From assembly GCA_018374635.1 (NCBI GenBank), contig JAHAEW010000003.1:1-64000 (forward strand): DNA of 64,000 nt, given 5' to 3'. The stretch's first letter is position 1, and each line of letters starts with the position of its first letter. This DNA comes from Clostridiales bacterium. Its GTDB lineage: Bacteria; Bacillota; Clostridia; Oscillospirales; Oscillospiraceae. Below, piece by piece: positions 1-8,424 of the stretch. Both the position numbers and the translations under genes were made by a program. Below the pieces are notes generated by a model, which worked only from the letters and a program-made list of their open reading frames with translations, was not told where the DNA came from and ran no database searches.

Positions 1-1
1 T

Positions 2-874
2 CAGGAAAATCCCGGCGAGCTGGGAGAGGCCGAGGGAGATGCCGTGATCTCGGTGGCCATGCTGGCCAGCTCCATCGCCCGCCGCCTGCCCCAGATCCCG
101 TTGGAGCAGTGCAACAGCCTGCTGGCGGAGTTCCGGGATCAGGTCCGGACCTACGGCCTAGGAGAGCGGCTGTGGCAGTGCCACGCCGGGGAATTTGCCA
201 TGATGACCGGGGATCTCGCCGCGCTGGAGGAGCATCTGGACCGGTTCCGGGCGGCAGAGCGGGACGATGTATCCGACTGCGCGGTGTGCGAGACAGGCGC
301 GATGGCGGAATACCTGCTGGCCCTGGGCCGCAGGACGGAGGCTGTCGCCCTCGTGGAGGATCTTCTGCAAAAGAAGGAATTCTGCGAGGAGCAGCCCTGG
401 AAGCTCCTATCCATCCTCACAGATGACGCGCTGGAGCGGAACGATCTCCAGGAGGCGGCGCGTTTTTCCACCGCCATGGTGATCCAGCCCATCAAAACTG
501 CGGCGGATCTGCGCCGGGTGGGCACCCTGCTGCGGATGAAGGGCACCTCCGGCGATTGGCAGGACGGGTTGAAGCTGCTGAAAAAGGCCCTGCCCTGGAC
601 GGCAAATTTCTGGGACCAGGAGCTGCTGTTCTGCTTCTATGTGGGGGCGGCCAGCTTCTGTCAGGCCCACAGCGCGCAGCACGCCAAGCTTAAGCTCCCC
701 CCTGTTCCCGGCTTCACGGACCACCCCGAAAACGGCCTGTATGACTGCGCCGCCCTGGCCCGGTGGTTCTGGAGCCGGGCGGAGGAGATCGGCGCACGCT
801 TTGACCGCCGCAACGGCTGTCCCAATTACGAGAAGCAGCTGCGGGCGGCGCGGAGGGACCGAGCGGAGATATGA
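2..874 (+). CDS. Hypothetical helical-repeat protein, 5' partial
   Basis: The reading frame is open from the window edge to the stop at 874, so the true start lies outside. A GTG at 44 is only an internal candidate. At least 276 residues are visible, rich in Leu, Ala and Glu, with helical pairs that resemble tetratricopeptide-type repeats (for example around LLALGRRTEAVALVEDLL), but no catalytic motif. The C-terminus is basic and aromatic. GC content is high like the core genome, unlike the two AT-richer genes that follow, which look like immunity proteins. It could be a scaffold or the tail of a larger protein. No function is assigned; only the coding nature is well supported. Confidence 0.7.
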   Translation, partial: QENPGELGEAEGDAVISVAMLASSIARRLPQIPLEQCNSLLAEFRDQVRTYGLGERLWQCHAGEFAMMTGDLAALEEHLDRFRAAERDDVSDCAVCETGAMAEYLLALGRRTEAVALVEDLLQKKEFCEEQPWKLLSILTDDALERNDLQEAARFSTAMVIQPIKTAADLRRVGTLLRMKGTSGDWQDGLKLLKKALPWTANFWDQELLFCFYVGAASFCQAHSAQHAKLKLPPVPGFTDHPENGLYDCAALARWFWSRAEEIGARFDRRNGCPNYEKQLRAARRDRAEI

Positions 875-922
875 TCTGATGGATCGATACAGTTGGCGCT
901 CTATCAAAGCAGGACGCAACCG

Positions 923-1291
923 ATGAAAAATCATAAAAGAACAGTTATGAAACATATTTGGGCAAAAGATGATTATAAAGAGATTTCTATCCGTGACCTC
1001 AAAGACGAACAATGTATGACCGCTCTGATAAATGGACCGTTTGGGTGGCTGATGTATATTCGAGAAGAGGGTGACGCTGGTTTTCGTTCAAGAAATCCAG
1101 ACTATGGGGGATCAGACGCAGAAACGATGTCTTTTTGTTTATCAAATGGACAACTCGATGAATACCCTCTTGCTTGGGTATTGCCCATAGAACAGGTTGA
1201 AAAGGCGCTGGATTATTTTGAGGAAAATCATAGGCCACCTGAATTTATCGTTTGGCATAATGACAGCGGAGATGGAGTTGTACTTAATTGA
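923..1291 (+). CDS. Imm1-like immunity protein (putative)
   Basis: A 122-residue protein. The C-terminal half has a PLAWVLPIEQVEKALDYF segment followed by RPPEFIVWHND, which matches the Imm1 pattern (conserved Pro, an A..YF helix, then P..I.W). Imm1 proteins neutralise nuclease toxins of polymorphic toxin systems. I chose ATG 923 because the upstream codons have no ribosome site; ATG 950 is possible. Base composition is clearly more AT-rich than the flanking genes, a sign of transfer. No toxin gene is visible in the window, so this is an orphan immunity gene or its toxin lies upstream. The family call rests on pattern recognition only. Confidence 0.5.
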   Translation: MKNHKRTVMKHIWAKDDYKEISIRDLKDEQCMTALINGPFGWLMYIREEGDAGFRSRNPDYGGSDAETMSFCLSNGQLDEYPLAWVLPIEQVEKALDYFEENHRPPEFIVWHNDSGDGVVLN

Positions 1292-1329
1292 ATGACCTCC
1301 CACCCTCGATCAAGACGGAGGAAATGACA

Positions 1330-1704
1330 ATGACTGAACACGAAGAATTTCAATTACTTTGGGATTTACTTGTCCCGTCAATGGGAAAAGCAGAAACGGC
1401 ACAGGGCGAAGTTATCAGAATCGCAGGTAGGGTACAGCACGAGTTTTTAGATAATGGCTGTATGAATTGGGACGATGACTTTCGGAAAATGCTGGATGCT
1501 TTTTTGAGATATCTCCAGCTGGGGAACGGTTTCAGCAAAGAAGATCTTATGTCCGCAGAACTTTTGGTGCAGCTCTTAAAAGAGAACGGCGGCAGGGGGG
1601 GGATAGACGACCGGCTGACTACTGTATTATGCAGCTGTGCCATGGCCTGGGTGAAACAAAATCCCACACCCCTCTCCCCCCTGGAGGCAGATTATATCCG
1701 ATAA
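1330..1704 (+). CDS. Hypothetical protein, immunity-array type
   Basis: A 124-residue acidic protein. ATG 1330 sits 8 bases after a GGAGG, which fits better than ATG 1324 or the in-frame ATG at 1288. Near the N-terminus it has a GKAETAQGEVIR segment and then NGCMNWDDDF. I recall this pattern (G.AET.QGE...N..NWD) from small proteins found beside Imm genes and toxin tips, but I cannot name a family. It follows the Imm1-like gene by about 40 bases on the same strand, and both are AT-richer than the core, consistent with an acquired array of immunity genes. No membrane segment or signal peptide is visible. Confidence 0.55.
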   Translation: MTEHEEFQLLWDLLVPSMGKAETAQGEVIRIAGRVQHEFLDNGCMNWDDDFRKMLDAFLRYLQLGNGFSKEDLMSAELLVQLLKENGGRGGIDDRLTTVLCSCAMAWVKQNPTPLSPLEADYIR

Positions 1705-1885
1705 ACACGATTTTCGCTTCTTTCATGGCGCGCTATCGTACAAATATTCTGTTATTCCATCAGGAGATCTGCCAACAAGTACGCTCTATCAAGATATCGT
1801 TGAACAACTGTTCAATGCGCAGACAGGCCCCCCGGGAATTGATCCCGGGGGGCCTTGTGATGGTTTGACAAAGGGTCAAATTCGG
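1705..1885. other. Intergenic region with inverted repeat
   Basis: Convergent gap between the immunity-type gene and hpf. It holds a perfect 12-bp inverted repeat (1826-1837 with 1843-1854, GGCCCCCCGGGA arm). No clear T-run follows on either strand, so termination is uncertain. One plus-strand frame between about 1708 and 1825 reads protein-like (DLPTSTLYQDIVEQLF) and may be a decayed gene end. Confidence 0.4.
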
Positions 1886-2428
1886 TTATTCGGCGTCTTC
1901 GATCAGGCCGTAGCCGCCGTCGTTGCGCTTATACACCACGGAGAAAGCGCCGTCGTGGTCCACGTCCTTGAAGGCAAAGAAGGTGTGGTCCACCAGGTTC
2001 ATCTGGAGCACCGCCTCTTCCACCGTCATGGGCTTGATAGGGAACTTCTTGGTGCGGACGATGCGGAACTCGTCCTCCTCCGCCTCGGGCACAAAGGAGG
2101 AGATATCCTCCTCCACCGAGCGGACAAAGGCGTCCTGGCGCAGGCGCTTTTCCAGGCGGGCCTTGTTCTTGCGCAGCTGCCGCTCCACCGAGGCCACCGC
2201 GGCGTCGATCGTGGCGAACATATCGGACGTGCTCTCCGCCACGCGGATGATGGTGCCGCCGGAGCGGACCGTCAGTTCCACGTTGTTGCGGTCTTTTTCA
2301 ACACTAAAGACAATGGAAGCCTCCGCGTCCGCCTTGAAATAGCGGTCCAGCTTGCCCACTTTCTTCTCAGCATAGGCATGCACCTTGTTGGGGAGGTTAA
2401 CCTTCTTGTCAGTAAACACGAACTTCAT
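1886..2428 (-). CDS. hpf: Ribosome hibernation-promoting factor, long form
   Basis: A 180-residue protein starting MKFVFTDKKVNLPNK. The N-terminal domain (about 1-100) is the beta-alpha-beta HPF/RaiA fold that binds the 30S decoding centre. The C-terminal part (about 125-178) carries the dimerisation segment typical of long HPF (KFPIKPMTVEEAVLQMNLVDHTFFAF, then GGYGLI). Long HPFs make 100S ribosome dimers in stationary phase. The ATG at 2428 follows GGAAGGAG with good spacing; an upstream GTG-type extension is unnecessary. A GCCCTCT/AGAGGGC hairpin lies in the leader just before the ribosome site. Length matches Firmicute long HPF. Confidence 0.93.
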   Translation of the reverse strand: MKFVFTDKKVNLPNKVHAYAEKKVGKLDRYFKADAEASIVFSVEKDRNNVELTVRSGGTIIRVAESTSDMFATIDAAVASVERQLRKNKARLEKRLRQDAFVRSVEEDISSFVPEAEEDEFRIVRTKKFPIKPMTVEEAVLQMNLVDHTFFAFKDVDHDGAFSVVYKRNDGGYGLIEDAE

Positions 2429-2528
2429 AGTGTCAGCTCCTTCCGCCCTCTGGATGAGAGGGCTTTTGTCGTTGCCCACGGGTCACGGGACCCGTATGGA
2501 GAAACCGTCCGGCGGTTTCCTTGTCACA

Positions 2529-2534
2529 ATTATA
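2529..2534 (-). promoter_or_regulatory. Extended -10 promoter of hpf
   Basis: Minus strand reads TGGTATAAT (extended -10) about 100 bases upstream of the hpf start; no good -35 is visible. Confidence 0.45.
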
Positions 2535-2574
2535 CCACATCCCCGAGAAATTTCCACCCTGTTTTCAGGATTTT

Positions 2575-3417
2575 TTACAAGACAGCGCTGGCGTGGCGGG
2601 TGACATGGCACCCGATGTTCACCGCGCAGGGCAGACCGGCGATGTGGGTGCCGTAGTGGAGGATGCACACCGACAGGGCGGTGGTGGTCCCGCCCAGGCC
2701 CTGGGGCCCGATGCCCAGGGCGTTGATGCGGGAGAGGGCTTCGGCCTCCAGCCCGGCGTAGAAGGGGTCCTCATTGTGCTGGTCCACCGGGCGGAGGAGG
2801 GCCCGCTTGGCCAGCAGGGCGGCCATCTCCGAGGTGCCGCCCACGCCCACGCCCACTACGATGGGGGGGCAGGGATTGCTCCCGGCGTTGGACACGGCCT
2901 CCACGATGAAGTCCACCACCGCCTCCGGCCCCACCGAGGGCTTGAGCATCCGCAGGGCGGTCATATTCTCGCTGCCGAAGCCCTTGGGGGCCACGGTGAT
3001 GGAGAGCCGGTCCCCCTCCACCAGCGTCAGGTGGATTATGGCAGGGGTATTGTTGTTGGTGTTCACCCGGCGCAGGGGGTCTCCCACCACCGAGCAGCGC
3101 AGGTGTCCCTCCACATAGCCCTGGGCCACCCCCGCGTTCACCGCGTCGGAGAGGAGGCCCCCGGTGATGTGGACCTCCTGCCCCAGCTCCACAAAGACCA
3201 CGGCCATGCCGGTGTCCTGGCAGATGGGCAGCTCCCGTGCGTCGGCGAAGCGGAAGTTCTCCTCCAGGTCGCCCAGGATGGCCTTTCCTACTGGGGAGCG
3301 CTCGCTCCCCTCCGCCTTCACGATGGCCTCCTGCACGTCCACGGGCAGGTGGCAGTTGGCCTGGATGCACAGATCCCGCACGGTGCGGGTGATCTCCTCA
3401 CAGCTGATGTCTCTCAT
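2575..3417 (-). CDS. Fumarate hydratase class I alpha subunit (TtdA/FumA N-domain)
   Basis: A 280-residue protein with the whole alpha-domain signature of [4Fe-4S] fumarate/tartrate dehydratases: CQDTGMAVVF, RVNTNNNTPA, the APKGFGSENM segment, NPCPPIVVGVGVGGT and a C-terminal NIGCHVTRHASAVL. The three Cys in these motifs are the expected cluster ligands. The reaction is fumarate to malate (or a tartrate-type dehydration) in the cytoplasm. The ATG at 3417 follows GGGGAGAG. The alpha gene is normally followed by a beta subunit of about 185 residues, but here hpf follows and no beta gene is in the window. It may be co-transcribed with the amidohydrolase 29 bases upstream. Confidence 0.9.
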   Translation of the reverse strand: MRDISCEEITRTVRDLCIQANCHLPVDVQEAIVKAEGSERSPVGKAILGDLEENFRFADARELPICQDTGMAVVFVELGQEVHITGGLLSDAVNAGVAQGYVEGHLRCSVVGDPLRRVNTNNNTPAIIHLTLVEGDRLSITVAPKGFGSENMTALRMLKPSVGPEAVVDFIVEAVSNAGSNPCPPIVVGVGVGGTSEMAALLAKRALLRPVDQHNEDPFYAGLEAEALSRINALGIGPQGLGGTTTALSVCILHYGTHIAGLPCAVNIGCHVTRHASAVL

Positions 3418-3446
3418 AACGGCTCTCCCCTTTTTGTCTCTTGTTC

Positions 3447-4601
3447 TTATTTCACGGGCACGCCCTGGATGAACACGTGCTCCACCCGGCTCTTCCAGTC
3501 CAGCGGATGGGCGCTGGTGACCACCACGTCGGCATCCTTGCCCGGGGTGAGGGTGCCCACCCGGTCCCCCACGCCACCCAGCTCGGCGGCGTTGCGGGTG
3601 ATGCAGGCCAGGGCCTCCTCCTCCTCCATGCCCGCCCGCACCGCCATGGCGGCGCACAGGGGCAGGTACTGTACCGGGGTCTCCGGGTGGTCGGTACAGA
3701 TGGCCACCTTGACCCCCGCCTTAGCCAGCAGCACCGGGTTCTCCAGGGTGTGGCCGACCAGCTCGGGCTTGCAGCGGTCCCCCAGGCAGGGGCCGGTGAT
3801 GACCCCTACTCCGGCCTCGGCCAGCAGCCCGGCCACCTGATAGCCCTCCGTGCCGTGGACGATGACATAGCGCAGGCCGAACTCCCGGGCGATACGCACC
3901 GCGGTGGCGATGTCGTCGGCGCGGTGCGCGTGGAAGTGGGCGGGCAGGGCCCCGGTGGCCACGGCTCCCAGGGCCTCCAGCTTCACGTCCAGATCAGGCC
4001 CTTCCAGGTCGGGGTCCAGGGCGGCCTTCTCCTGCTTGTCCCGGTATTCCAGGGCCCTGGAGAGGTTTTCCCGGATGATGGCGGCGGTGGCCATGCGGGT
4101 GACCGGGGTCTCCTTGCGCTCATTGTACACCGTCTTGGGGTTTTCGCCCAGGGCAAATTTCATGGCGGCGGGGGCCAGGACCACCGCCTCGTCCACCCAG
4201 CGGCCGTTGGTCTTGAGGGCGGCAAACTGCCCGGCGATGGGATTGGCGCTGCCCGGACCGGTGAGCACGGTGGTCACGCCCCCCTCCCGGGCCTCTTCAA
4301 AGCAGCGGTCCAGCACGTTGACCGCGTCGATGGCCCGCAGCTGGGGGGTACAGGGGTCGGTGGACTCGTTCCCGTCGTCGGCCTCAAAGCCCACGGCGTT
4401 GCCGAAGAGCCCCAGATGACAGTGGGCGTCCACAAAGCCGGGGAGGATGTGGCCCCCCGCGGCGTCTAGGTCCCCCTGCTCCACGGCGGGGCACTCCTCC
4501 ATGGGGCCCACTGCCTGAAGGATACCCCCTTCCATGCGCACATAACCGTGGGGAATGACCGGTCCGTCCATGGGATGGACCACTCCGTTATAGATCAGCA
4601 T
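3447..4601 (-). CDS. Amidohydrolase family protein (imidazolonepropionase-like)
   Basis: A 384-residue metal-dependent hydrolase. Metal-site motifs: DAHCHLG (about residue 63), HFHAHRADD in the middle, then YVIVHGTEG and the late CTDHPETP aspartate. The N-terminal LIYNGVVHPMDG and C-terminal GTLTPGKDADVVV/VFIQGVPVK are the composite beta-sandwich strands of this family. Members hydrolyse cyclic amides or related C-N bonds; the substrate here is unknown. Start MLIYNG at 4601 is preceded by AGAGGT, and the preceding in-frame ATG at 4640 lacks a site. No signal peptide, so cytoplasmic. It ends 29 bases before the fumarase alpha gene, suggesting one transcript. Confidence 0.85.
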   Translation of the reverse strand: MLIYNGVVHPMDGPVIPHGYVRMEGGILQAVGPMEECPAVEQGDLDAAGGHILPGFVDAHCHLGLFGNAVGFEADDGNESTDPCTPQLRAIDAVNVLDRCFEEAREGGVTTVLTGPGSANPIAGQFAALKTNGRWVDEAVVLAPAAMKFALGENPKTVYNERKETPVTRMATAAIIRENLSRALEYRDKQEKAALDPDLEGPDLDVKLEALGAVATGALPAHFHAHRADDIATAVRIAREFGLRYVIVHGTEGYQVAGLLAEAGVGVITGPCLGDRCKPELVGHTLENPVLLAKAGVKVAICTDHPETPVQYLPLCAAMAVRAGMEEEEALACITRNAAELGGVGDRVGTLTPGKDADVVVTSAHPLDWKSRVEHVFIQGVPVK

Positions 4602-4633
4602 TGGTACTCGACCTCTTTCTACAAATGTTCTGT

Positions 4634-4662
4634 TTGACATTTTCAGGAAATTAAGTTATATT
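4634..4662 (+). promoter_or_regulatory. Strong sigmaA promoter for a small RNA
   Basis: TTGACA (4634-4639), 17-base spacer, TATATT (4657-4662), plus strand. There is no plus-strand gene downstream, only the structured segment that ends in a terminator at 4786. Confidence 0.75.
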
Positions 4663-4668
4663 ATACTT

Positions 4669-4788
4669 GCAGCTCGGCCAATTGGTCCGATCCCGCGTCT
4701 GGGCTTATCACGAGGGATAAGCTCACATTCCATTCTCTCTTATGTATGCTTTGGGCGCTCTCCGCAGGGAGAGCGCCCCCTTTTTTGC
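4669..4788 (+). ncRNA. Candidate small RNA of about 120 nt
   Basis: A consensus promoter points into this gap on the plus strand, and the segment ends in a classical terminator, so a discrete transcript of about 120 nt is predicted. Inside are a CGGCC/GGTCCG hairpin near the 5' end, a GCTTATC/GATAAGC hairpin near the middle, a pyrimidine-rich single-stranded stretch (CATTCCATTCTCTCTT), then the terminator stem. No start codon with a ribosome site is present. It is antisense to neither flanking gene body. I do not recognise it as 6S, SRP or tmRNA. The CU-rich stretch could pair with GA-rich ribosome sites of target mRNAs; this is inference. Confidence 0.55.
4753..4786 (+). terminator. Rho-independent terminator of the small RNA
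   Basis: An 11-bp perfect stem (GGGCGCTCTCC with its complement), 4-base loop, then CC and six T on the plus strand. Confidence 0.8.
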
Positions 4789-6099
4789 TCACGGCTGGAG
4801 GGTATACTGCTCCACCAGCGCCACGGTTATGGTGCGGTACTCCCCGTCCCGGTAGCACTCCAGCTCCAGGGTATCCCCCACGCCCAGCTCCTCCTTGACG
4901 GCGTTGAGGGCCTCGATGGTGGGGGTGGGCCGTCCGTTGGTCCTGAGGATGATGTCCCCCGCCCGCAGGCCCTTGGCCCAGGCGTCGGAGCGGGGCTCCA
5001 CGCGCACCACATACAGGCCCTCGGGCCCGTCATACCCCTCCTCCACGTAGTAGTAGGAGGGGCCCGCCGTGATGCCAATGGTGGGGCGTCCCCCCACATG
5101 GCCCCGGGCGATGAGCTCGTCGGCGATGGCCTTGACGGTGGCCGAGGGGATGGCGAAGCCCAGGCCCTCGATGGTGTCGAAGTCGGACATCATTTTGAGG
5201 GTGGTCACCCCGACGACCTGCCCGTACCGGTTGACCAGGGCCCCGCCGGAGTTGCCCGAGTTGAGGGCGGCGTCGGTCTGGATGAGCTCCATCTCATACC
5301 CATCCACCGACATGGAGCGGTCCAGAAAAGAGATGATCCCCTCGGTCATGGTGCCCGGGAGCTGGGCTCCCAGGGGGTTGCCGATGGCATAGGCCCGCTC
5401 CCCCACCCGAAGGGTGTCCGAGACGCCGAACTCGGCAGGGGTGAAATCCGTCCGGTCCTCCACCTTGAGGACGGCCAGGTCGGTCTGGCTGTCGCTCCCC
5501 ACCAGGAGGGCGTTATAGTGGGCCGAGCCGTCCAGCTGGCTCACCGTCACGGCGGAGGCCCCGGCGATCACATGGTGGTTGGTGAGGATATACCCATCCT
5601 TGGAAAAGACGATCCCCGTCCCCTGGGAGATCCCGTCGGGGAGGACGCTCTCAATACTGACGATGGAGGGCGCGTTCTTGGCATAGATCTCCTCGGCGCT
5701 CAGTTCCGCCCCGCCGGGGGCGGCGCGGAGGGTGAGGACAGTCCCATCCCCCAGGGGAGCCCGCTCCACCGTGGTTGGGAACTCCTGCCCCTCCTCCGGC
5801 GCGGTGTAGGTGAAATCGGGCGGAGCGGCCATACCGCTCCAGGGAAGCAGGCCGTGCATTCCCAGGGCCAGGAGCGTCCCGCTCCCGCCCAGCAGCACCA
5901 CGAGAAAGAGGCACAGCACCACTGCCGAGCGCCGCCGGACCCGGTTGGGGCGGCGGGGGTATTTGGGGGGCCTGCGGGGTGGGAGGGGCGGTCTCTCTCC
6001 GTCCGCCGGGCGGAAGCGGTAGCCCTCCTCCCCGCCGGCGGAGGGGAGGGGAAGCTCCTCCCCGGCCAGATCAGGCCGGTCAAAATAATAACTGTGCAT
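4789..6099 (-). CDS. HtrA/DegP-type membrane-anchored serine protease with PDZ domain
   Basis: A 436-residue S1C protease. Residues 1-58 are a cytoplasmic Pro/Arg-rich tail, followed by one membrane segment (about 60-82), so the catalytic domain faces outside. The catalytic triad is His176 (TNHHVI), Asp207 (TDLAVLKVE) and Ser284 (GNSGGALVN). A C-terminal PDZ domain follows (about 330-430, GLRAGDIILRTNGRPTP). Such proteases degrade or refold damaged secreted proteins. The ATG at 6099 follows GGAGGAG. The gene is 31 bases downstream of a histidine kinase and likely in the same operon as a response regulator, suggesting an envelope stress circuit (inference). Confidence 0.93.
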   Translation of the reverse strand: MHSYYFDRPDLAGEELPLPSAGGEEGYRFRPADGERPPLPPRRPPKYPRRPNRVRRRSAVVLCLFLVVLLGGSGTLLALGMHGLLPWSGMAAPPDFTYTAPEEGQEFPTTVERAPLGDGTVLTLRAAPGGAELSAEEIYAKNAPSIVSIESVLPDGISQGTGIVFSKDGYILTNHHVIAGASAVTVSQLDGSAHYNALLVGSDSQTDLAVLKVEDRTDFTPAEFGVSDTLRVGERAYAIGNPLGAQLPGTMTEGIISFLDRSMSVDGYEMELIQTDAALNSGNSGGALVNRYGQVVGVTTLKMMSDFDTIEGLGFAIPSATVKAIADELIARGHVGGRPTIGITAGPSYYYVEEGYDGPEGLYVVRVEPRSDAWAKGLRAGDIILRTNGRPTPTIEALNAVKEELGVGDTLELECYRDGEYRTITVALVEQYTLQP

Positions 6100-6130
6100 G
6101 CAACTCCTCCTGCATGGGGGCCACGGCCCC

Positions 6131-7564
6131 CTACACCAGCGTCAGCGTGAAGGTGAACTCGGTCACACCGTTCTCGCTGGTTACGGTGATATTTTCCTTG
6201 TGGTTGCCCAGGATGGTCTTGACGATGTACAGCCCCAGCCCCACGCCGTCCCGGTCCACGCTGCGGGACCGGTCGGTCTTGTGGAAGCGGTCAAAGAGCA
6301 GGGCCAGCTCCTCGGGGGGAATGGTCTCGCCGGTGTTGCGCACCGACACACAGGCCTTTCCGGCCTTGGTGGTCACGCCGATGCGCATGGTGGTGCCCTC
6401 GGCGGAAAATTTGATTGCGTTGTCCAGCAGATTATAGCACACCTGGGTGATGGCGTCCGGGTCCCCCCAGACGGTGACCGGAGCGTCGGGGATGACGGTG
6501 TCCACGTCCAGATGGCGGGCGTTGATCTTGGTCTCCAGGCTCACCAGCACCCGCAGCATCACCTCGGAGACGTCGAACTGCTCCTGGGCGGTCACGTTCT
6601 CCTTGGACTGGAGGCGGGAGAGGTCCAGCATCCGCCGCACCAGCCGGGAGAGCCGCCGGGTCTCGGAGGAGATGGTCTTGAGGTACTCCTTCTCCCGCTC
6701 GGGGGGGATGGTGCCGTCCAGGATGCCGTCGGCAAACCCGGCAATGGTGGTCATGGGGGTCTTGAGCTCGTGGGAGACGTTGGCGATGAACTCGCTGCGC
6801 TTGGCCTCGGCCTTGGAGAGGGACTCGGCCATGGCGTTGAAGGCCTCGGCCAGCTCACCCACCTCGTCCCTGCGGTTCTCATAGCCGGTGACCCGGGCGT
6901 CGAACTCGCCGTGGCCGAATTTCCGGGCCGCGTCGGCGATCTCCTTCATGGGCCGGGTCTGGTGGAGGGAGGTGACGGAGCTGCTGATGAAGGCGATGCA
7001 CAGCACGCCCACGGCGGTAAAGAGGAAGATGGTGGCCACCGCCCGCCACAGCTCGGTGAGGCTGGAGGTGTTGGCCGCCACAAAGACCAGGTTGGTCTCG
7101 TAGGCCTGCCCCGGGAAATCGCTCTGTACCACCGCCCGCCCGGCCACATACCGCCGCTCGGGGAAGAGGCCGCCCATGGTGGTCAGCCCCTGATAGCTGC
7201 CGTTCCGGGCGATCTCGCCGCATATGGCGGCGGGCACCGTGGGGGCGGCCAGCCCGCCCCGGATGGCCCCGTCGGAGTAGAGGAGCACCCGCCCGTCCGG
7301 GCGGCAGATGAGCACGTAGGCGTCCGAGATGCTGGCGATGGAGCCCACATAGGCCTTGTAGGAGGAGTCATACAGGCTCACGCCGTTGGACTTCATGGCG
7401 CTGGTGAAATCGGCGATGAAGTCCACGTTGCGCTCCAGCGCGTCCTGCTTTTCCCGCAGGGTGTACTGGTATGTCAGGGTGATGAAGGCCGACCCCAGCA
7501 GGGTGAAGGAGACCAGGATGATGGCGGCCATCATGGAGAACTGGCGTCCGTAGATGCTCTTCAT
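6131..7564 (-). CDS. Two-component sensor histidine kinase
   Basis: A 477-residue kinase. Membrane segments lie at about 11-33 and 174-198, with an extracytoplasmic sensor of about 140 residues between them, then HAMP (about 200-250), HisKA with FIANVSHELKTPM (phospho-acceptor His265) and a HATPase domain with NLLDNAIKFS, the DGVGLGLYIVK G-box and VRNTGE. Its start overlaps the stop of the upstream response regulator by 4 bases (ATGA type), so the two are translationally coupled. An HtrA protease follows. The signal is unknown; an envelope signal is plausible from context. Confidence 0.93.
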   Translation of the reverse strand: MKSIYGRQFSMMAAIILVSFTLLGSAFITLTYQYTLREKQDALERNVDFIADFTSAMKSNGVSLYDSSYKAYVGSIASISDAYVLICRPDGRVLLYSDGAIRGGLAAPTVPAAICGEIARNGSYQGLTTMGGLFPERRYVAGRAVVQSDFPGQAYETNLVFVAANTSSLTELWRAVATIFLFTAVGVLCIAFISSSVTSLHQTRPMKEIADAARKFGHGEFDARVTGYENRRDEVGELAEAFNAMAESLSKAEAKRSEFIANVSHELKTPMTTIAGFADGILDGTIPPEREKEYLKTISSETRRLSRLVRRMLDLSRLQSKENVTAQEQFDVSEVMLRVLVSLETKINARHLDVDTVIPDAPVTVWGDPDAITQVCYNLLDNAIKFSAEGTTMRIGVTTKAGKACVSVRNTGETIPPEELALLFDRFHKTDRSRSVDRDGVGLGLYIVKTILGNHKENITVTSENGVTEFTFTLTLV

Positions 7565-8253
7565 CCCGCGCTCACGACCTCAAACTTGTAGCCCACGCCC
7601 CACACGGTCTTGAGGCACCACTGCTCGCTGACCCCCTCCAGCTTTTCCCGCAGGCGCTTGATGTGCACGTCCACCGTGCGGGAGTCCCCGAAGTAGTCAA
7701 AGCCCCACACCTCGTCCAGCAGCTGGTTGCGGGTAAAGACCCGGTTGGGGGCCGAGGCCAGGTGGTAAAGCAGCTCCAGCTCCTTGGGGGGCGTATCCAC
7801 CCGCTTGCCGTCCACCAGCAGCTCGTAGGAGTCCAGGTTGATGGTGAGTTTGTCGAAGGAGAGCTTCTTCTCCTCGCTGTTCTCCTCCGCGCCGAAGCGG
7901 CGCAGGACCGCGTGGATGCGGGCCAGGACCTCCTTCATCTCAAAGGGCTTGACGATGTAGTCGTCGGCCCCCATCTCCAGGCCGCTGACCTTGTCGTCGG
8001 TCTCGCCCTTGGCGGTGAGCATGATGACGGGGGTCTTGTCGCTCTCCCGGATCTTCTTGAGCACCGACCAGCCGTCCATGACGGGCAGCATGATGTCCAG
8101 CAGCACCAGCTCAGGATGGAAGGCGCGAAAGAGCTCCACCGCCTTCCCGCCGTCCCCCGCCACCGCGGTCTCAAACCCCTCCTTTTCCAGATAGAGGTGG
8201 AGAAGCTCGGCGATGTTGGTTTCGTCCTCTACGATCAGGACCTTTGTGGCCAT
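7561..8253 (-). CDS. OmpR/PhoB-family response regulator
   Basis: A 230-residue regulator. The receiver domain has acidic residues EDE near 9-11, phospho-acceptor Asp53 in LLDIMLP, the conserved MLTAKGE threonine and KPF lysine. The C-terminal winged helix (about 130-225) contains PPKELELLYHLA and RTVDVHIKRLREKL. It binds DNA as a phosphorylated dimer and activates or represses promoters. Start 8253 is preceded by AGGAAAGGAAGG. The partner kinase overlaps its 3' end. An element of the three-copy hairpin family lies in the region upstream of its start. Confidence 0.94.
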   Translation of the reverse strand: MATKVLIVEDETNIAELLHLYLEKEGFETAVAGDGGKAVELFRAFHPELVLLDIMLPVMDGWSVLKKIRESDKTPVIMLTAKGETDDKVSGLEMGADDYIVKPFEMKEVLARIHAVLRRFGAEENSEEKKLSFDKLTINLDSYELLVDGKRVDTPPKELELLYHLASAPNRVFTRNQLLDEVWGFDYFGDSRTVDVHIKRLREKLEGVSEQWCLKTVWGVGYKFEVVSAG

Positions 8254-8424
8254 ATGGCATTCCTTCCTTTCCTGGGAGCCCTCCGCCCCGGACAGGGGGC
8301 CGCTCCGGGAGATATTCCTTGGTCTTTATTGTACGCGTTTTTTCCACCGGATTGGGTGAATATTCTGTAAAACCTACTCCATGCAGGCCAATCTATCGCT
8401 CCAGTGTACAGTTGCGATCTTACC

